From contig NZ_LT627735.1 of NCBI RefSeq assembly GCF_900101765.1, positions 1,962,001 to 2,026,000 of the forward strand: a stretch of 64,000 nucleotides of DNA, written 5' to 3'. Origin of the DNA: Nonlabens sp. Hel1_33_55 (GTDB taxonomy: Bacteria > Bacteroidota > Bacteroidia > Flavobacteriales > Flavobacteriaceae). The notes below the pieces were generated by a model. The model saw only the letters and a list, made by a program, of their open reading frames with translations, searched no databases and had not been told where the DNA came from. Both the position numbers and the translations under genes were made by a program. This document shows, one piece after another, positions 63,301-64,000 of the stretch (its first letter is position 1; the number at the start of each line of letters is the position of its first letter).

Positions 63301-64000
63301 ACCGTAACATTCGTCAGGGTAGTCGCTCCGGTGTTGGTTACCGTAAAGCTGTAGCTGATCGTCTCGCCCAACTGTGCGAAGCCGTCGCCGTTCTCGTCAT
63401 TCAGCCTCGCCGTCTTGATGATCGATATCTCGCTGTCCTCCGGTAAATTCGTTATCGTTCTATCGTCCTCTAAGTTACTGTCGTCGTCCGATAGGTCGGT
63501 AACATCATCACCGTCAGGTGTCGTTCCAGTGGCTGTTGCCTGGTTCGATACCCTAAGGGCATCGATGTCGGACTGCTGGATCGTGTAGCTTCCCGTAAAG
63601 GTCGTGCTGTCTTCAGTTCCAGGTGTAAGGGTTGCGATCGGGCCGCCGGTAAGGCTGCCGTTCGGCGCCACCAATAGTGGATCCGTTACCGTAACATTCG
63701 TCAGGGTAGTCGCTCCGGTGTTGGTTACCGTAAAGCTGTAGCTGATCGTCTCGCCCAACTGTGCGAAGCCGTCGCCGTTCTCGTCATTCAGCCTCGCCGT
63801 CTTGATGATCGATATCTCGCTGTCCTCCGGTAAATTCGTTATCGTTCTATCGTCCTCTAAGTTACTGTCGTCGTCCGATAGGTCGGTAACATCATCACCG
63901 TCAGGTGTCGTTCCAGTGGCTGTTGCCTGGTTCGATACCCTAAGGGCATCGATGTCGGACTGCTGGATCGTGTAGCTTCCCGTAAAGGTCGTGCTGTCTT
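51396..64000 (-). CDS. Giant repetitive cell-surface adhesin (SprB-like), 5' end outside window
   Basis: The frame is open from its stop at 51396 to the window edge, at least 4,201 codons. The visible N-terminal part has 24 full DUF11-type domains (129- or 139-residue units opening with SEISIIK and ENGDGFAQLGETISYSFTVTN), one partial unit at the edge and one diverged unit (about 53.8-54.2 kb). About 700 residues rich in DxDGDGxPD thrombospondin type 3-like calcium-binding repeats follow (about 51.7-53.8 kb). The end is a gliding-motility type B C-terminal domain (last about 95 residues, GISPDGNNINDF, FNRWGVEVY and LPVGTYYYIF), the signal for type IX secretion. The SprF-like gene follows. It probably coats the cell and drives gliding or attachment. 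Confidence 0.93.
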   Translation of the reverse strand, partial: DSTTFTGSYTIQQSDIDALRVSNQATATGTTPDGDDVTDLSDDDSNLEDDRTITNLPEDSEISIIKTARLNDENGDGFAQLGETISYSFTVTNTGATTLTNVTVTDPLLVAPNGSLTGGPIATLTPGTEDSTTFTGSYTIQQSDIDALRVSNQATATGTTPDGDDVTDLSDDDSNLEDDRTITNLPEDSEISIIKTARLNDENGDGFAQLGETISYSFTVTNTGATTLTNVTVTDPLLDGANGTLTGGPIATLTPGTEDSTTFTGSYTIQQSDIDALRVSNQATATGTTPDGDDVTDLSDDDSNLEDDRTITNLPEDSEISIIKTARLNDENGDGFAQLGETISYSFTVTNTGATTLTNVTVTDPLLDGANGTLTGGPIATLTPGTEDSTTFTGSYTIQQSDIDGGTVSNQATATGTTPDGDDVTDLSDDDSNLEDDRTITNLPEDSEISIIKTARLNDENGDGFAQLGETISYSFTVTNTGATTLTNVTVTDPLLDGANGTLTGGPIATLTPGTEDSTTFTGSYTIQQSDIDALRVSNQATATGTTPDGDDVTDLSDDNSNLENDATTTPLPEDSEISIIKTARLNDENGDGFAQLGETISYSFTVTNTGATTLTDVTVTDPLLVAPNGSLTGGPITTLAPGTEDSTTFTGSYTIQQSDIDAGTVSNQATATGTTPDGDDVTDLSDDNSNLENDATTTPLPEDSEISIIKTATLNDENGDGFAQLGETISYSFTVTNTGATTLTDVTVTDPLLVAPNGSLTGGPIATLTPGTEDSTTFTGSYTIQQSDIDAGTVSNQATATGTTPDGDDVTDLSDDNSNLEDDATTTPLPEDSEISIIKTATLNDENGDGFAQLGETISYSFTVTNTGATTLTDVTVTDPLLVAPNGSLTGGPIATLTPGTEDSTTFTGSYTIQQSDIDALRVSNQATATGTTPDGDDVTDLSDDDSNLEDDRTITNLPEDSEISIIKTARLNDENGDGFAQLGETISYSFTVTNTGATTLTNVTVTDPLLDGANGTLTGGPIATLTPGTEDSTTFTGSYTIQQSDIDALRVSNQATATGTTPDGDDVTDLSDDDSNLEDDRTITNLPEDSEISIIKTARLNDENGDGFAQLGETISYSFTVTNTGATTLTNVTVTDPLLDGANGTLTGGPIATLTPGTEDSTTFTGSYTIQQSDIDGGTVSNQATATGTTPDGDDVTDLSDDDSNLEDDPTDTTVNQNAQISLIKVGVFNDENSDGVAQVGETISYSFVVTNTGNTTLTNILITDPLLVAPDGSLIGGPIVRLLPGQTDSTTFIGTYTLLLSDVNNLQVTNQATVIAQDPDNNDVSDVSDDNSNFEDDFTVTTFDSIDSITLIKIGTFNDENGDTLAQVGETISYSFIIRNAGNRTITNITLTDPLLEGVNGTLTGGPISALNPGMSDSTSFSGTYTIQQSDIDNLQVTNQATVTGQDPDNNDVIDVSDDNSPVENDATTTPLPDDSDISLLKESTFTDENGDGFAQLGETISYSFTVTNTGATTLTDVTITDPLLVAPNGSLTGGPIATLAPGATDTTTFTGSYTIQQSDIDAGTVSNQALATGTNPDGDDVTDTSDDPNNPTDNDPDGDGDPDDPTDTELPDDSDISLLKESTFTDENGDGFAQLGETISYSFTVTNTGATTLTDVTITDPLLVAPNGSLTGGPIATLAPGATDTTTFTGSYTIQQSDIDAGTVSNQALATGTNPDGDDVTDTSDDPNNPTDNDPDGDGDPDDPTDTELPDDSDISLLKESTFTDENGDGFAQLGETISYSFTVTNTGATTLTDVTITDPLLVAPNGSLTGGPIATLAPGATDTTTFTGSYTIQQSDIDAGTVSNQALATGTNPDGDDVTDTSDDPNNPTDNDPDGDGDPDDPTDTELPDDSEISLIKTANFNDENGDGIAQSGETISYSFTVTNTGATTLTDVTITDPLLVAPNGSLSGGPIATLAPGATDTATFTGSYTIQQSDVDAGTVSNQALATGTNPDGDDVTDQSDDDSNLEDDPTDTELPDDSDISLLKESTFTDENGDGFAQLGETISYSFTVTNTGATTLTDVTITDPLLVAPNGSLTGGPIATLAPGATDTTTFTGSYTIQQSDIDAGTVSNQALATGTNPDGDDVTDTSDDPNNPTDNDPDGDGDPDDPTDTELPDDSDISLLKESTFTDENGDGFAQLGETISYSFTVTNTGATTLTDVTITDPLLVAPNGSLTGGPIATLAPGATDTTTFTGSYTIQQSDIDAGTVSNQALATGTNPDGDDVTDTSDDPNNPTDNDPDGDGDPDDPTDTELPDDSDISLLKESTFTDENGDGFAQLGETISYSFTVTNTGATTLTDVTITDPLLVAPNGSLTGGPIATLAPGATDTTTFTGSYTIQQSDIDAGTVSNQALATGTNPDGDDVTDTSDDPNNPTDNDPDGDGDPDDPTDTELPDDSDISLLKESTFTDENGDGFAQLGETISYSFTVTNTGATTLTDVTITDPLLVAPNGSLTGGPIATLAPGATDTTTFTGSYTIQQSDIDAGTVSNQALATGTNPDGDDVTDTSDDPNNPTDNDPDGDGDPDDPTDTELPDDSDISLLKESTFTDENGDGFAQLGETISYSFTVTNTGATTLTDVTITDPLLVAPNGSLTGGPIATLAPGATDTTTFTGSYTIQQSDIDAGTVSNQALATGTNPDGDDVTDTSDDPNNPTDNDPDGDGDPDDPTDTELPDDSDISLLKESTFTDENGDGFAQLGETISYSFTVTNTGATTLTDVTITDPLLVAPNGSLTGGPIATLAPGATDTTTFTGSYTIQQSDIDAGTVSNQALATGTNPDGDDVTDTSDDPNNPTDNDPDGDGDPDDPTDTELPDDSDISLLKESTFTDENGDGFAQLGETISYSFTVTNTGATTLTDVTITDPLLVAPNGSLTGGPIATLAPGATDTTTFTGSYTIQQSDIDAGTVSNQALATGTNPDGDDVTDTSDDPNNPTDNDPDGDGDPDDPTDTELPDDSDISLLKESTFTDENGDGFAQLGETISYSFTVTNTGATTLTDVTITDPLLVAPNGSLTGGPIATLAPGATDTTTFTGSYTIQQSDIDAGTVSNQALATGTNPDGDDVTDTSDDPNNPTDNDPDGDGDPDDPTDTELPDDSDISLLKESTFTDENGDGFAQLGETISYSFTVTNTGATTLTNVTITDPLLVAPNGSLTGGPIATLAPGATDTTTFTGSYTIQQSDIDAGTVSNQALATGTNPDGDDVTDTSDDPNNPTDNDPDGDGDPDDPTDTELPNNNGSFSILKAADQTTFTNVGDVLTFSISVTNTSDQTLTNLTLTDDNADPGTLIPSSFASIAPGETVTATASHTITEADVRNKRAINSILGTATNPNGDTVNDISDDPNNPADIDQNGDGDPDDPTIVYFDSDGDGIPDPIDLDDDNDGITDIVELDGVNPDLDNDNDGVPAYLDDDDNDFFVGNEDGLIDPTTDLDGDGVPNHLDLDVDNDGIYDVVETGNIDLDADNDGMVDGPQGANGIPDAAEDGGVDGAGVSGDPLESDLDADDIPNYKDQDSDGDGITDNIESQSSDGYTPPLGVDADGNGVDDAYDTLGSPINPVNTEVDLNYTNQDSLPDYLDLDSDGDNVPDSIEGNDYNADGIPDVNPSGNDTDNDGLDDSFDGSIGDLDDPNGLLVDDSPFDLPNRDDLDDNPDFRDQDDDEDGLLTFEPGGADNDPAQGEDVNNDGDPTNDDTDGDGTPNYLDPIDDTALNDLDDDNDGIPDIVEVGSNPDIDNDGDGVPAYLDDDDNDDTVGNDDGVVNPEFDTDGDGIPNHLDLDSDNDGVYDVNETGNSALDANNDGMVDGPEGANGIPDAAEDGGIDGAGVSQAPRDTDLDNLPDYLDQDADNDGITDNVESQETFDYIAPSGNDVDNNGVDDAYDTNGSPIEEFDFDGDGAPDYIDTDADNDNVPDRLEGHDFDHNGVADVLPSGADVDIDGLDDNYDGDLNGFGDPDGLEVDGDPSVLPDLDGTEDVDYRDVDDDGDTVDTIYEDYDGDNDPTDQDTDSDGIPDYLDDNDDGDPFLTIDEGPDPDGDQNPNTGNTRDTDGDGIFDYLEFDEEEVTPLCEEPVVYNGISPDGNNINDFLVIDQIECYPDNNLSIFNRWGVEVYNTDNYGQNGNVFRGISEGRITVEQGDELPVGTYYYIFNYIDLDGNGQSKAGYIYIQR
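54181..59571 (-). repeat. Tandem array of 13 near-identical domain units (12 x 417 bp, one of 387 bp)
   Basis: Repeat starts, marked by GGAAGTTCCG, are at 54181, 54598 and then every 417 bp up to 57934, which begins the single 387-bp unit; then 58321, 58738 and 59155. Within it, bases 54598-56265 and 56266-57933 (four units, 1668 bp each) appear identical by eye. Three units of the same order recur at 58321-59571. The 417-bp form encodes the extra segment DPNNPTDNDPDGDGDPD. Confidence 0.9.
59572..64000 (-). repeat. Tandem array of about eleven 387-390-bp domain units, open at window edge
   Basis: The anchor CTGGATCGTG recurs about every 387 bp (60481, 60868, 61255 and so on to 63964). Two units at about 59.6-60.4 kb are diverged in sequence and lower in GC. 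A three-unit order (variants with ALRVSN, ALRVSN, GGTVSN) seen around 60.4-61.4 kb recurs around 62.7-63.7 kb, six units away. Confidence 0.88.

Overview
The window looks like chromosomal DNA of a marine gliding Flavobacteriaceae (Bacteroidota). The evidence is a mraZ-to-ftsZ division/cell-wall cluster in Bacteroidota order, gldB and gldC, a PorP/SprF-type protein next to a giant adhesin with a gliding-motility C-terminal domain, promoters of the TAnnTTTG type, and a tRNA without an encoded CCA. A Nonlabens- or Dokdonia-like genus is a guess. No phage, insertion sequence or CRISPR array was seen.

Layout. 1-2.0 kb: the 3' part of a class A penicillin-binding protein and a DUF3124 lipoprotein. 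2.1-5.7 kb: a 1198-residue outer-membrane protein combining a degenerate phosphoesterase domain, a CotH-like segment and a BamA-type barrel. 5.9-12.4 kb: a sulfur and redox island with two YeeE/YedE transporter halves, a serine hydrolase, a VIT-family metal transporter, an MBL-fold/rhodanese fusion, a small rhodanese, a TauE/SafE exporter and a Crp/Fnr regulator. Three promoters in the island share one operator/-7 box design, so they look like a single regulon. 12.6-15.0 kb: a frameshifted outer-membrane barrel gene and a porin. 15.1-15.7 kb: a five-copy double-hairpin repeat beside tRNA-Arg. 16.2-32.3 kb: yqeY-like gene, then ftsZ, ftsA, ftsQ, murC, murG, ftsW, murD, mraY, murE, ftsI, ftsL, rsmH and mraZ, read right to left from a promoter with three MraZ-type boxes.

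32.5-46 kb: a hydrolase, engB, a small barrel protein, a DUF3820 protein, gldC, gldB, nadE, an atypical response regulator, dnaG without zinc ligands, an ECF sigma/anti-sigma pair with two paralogous barrel proteins, era and a MscS channel. 46-48 kb: an OmpA lipoprotein and a fasciclin protein. 48.4-64 kb: an OmpA/PD40 protein, a SprF-like protein and an adhesin of at least 4,200 residues that runs off the window. These three probably form a type IX secretion and gliding unit.

The most striking feature belongs to no gene. A perfect palindrome, CGCTTTCGCGAAAGCG (14-16 bp core), occurs 16 times between positions 2012 and 50362. Eight copies are intergenic and eight lie in frame inside genes, including ftsZ, murC, murD, ftsI and three signal peptides. 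Neighbouring copies are never more than about 4.5 kb apart until the giant adhesin, which has none.
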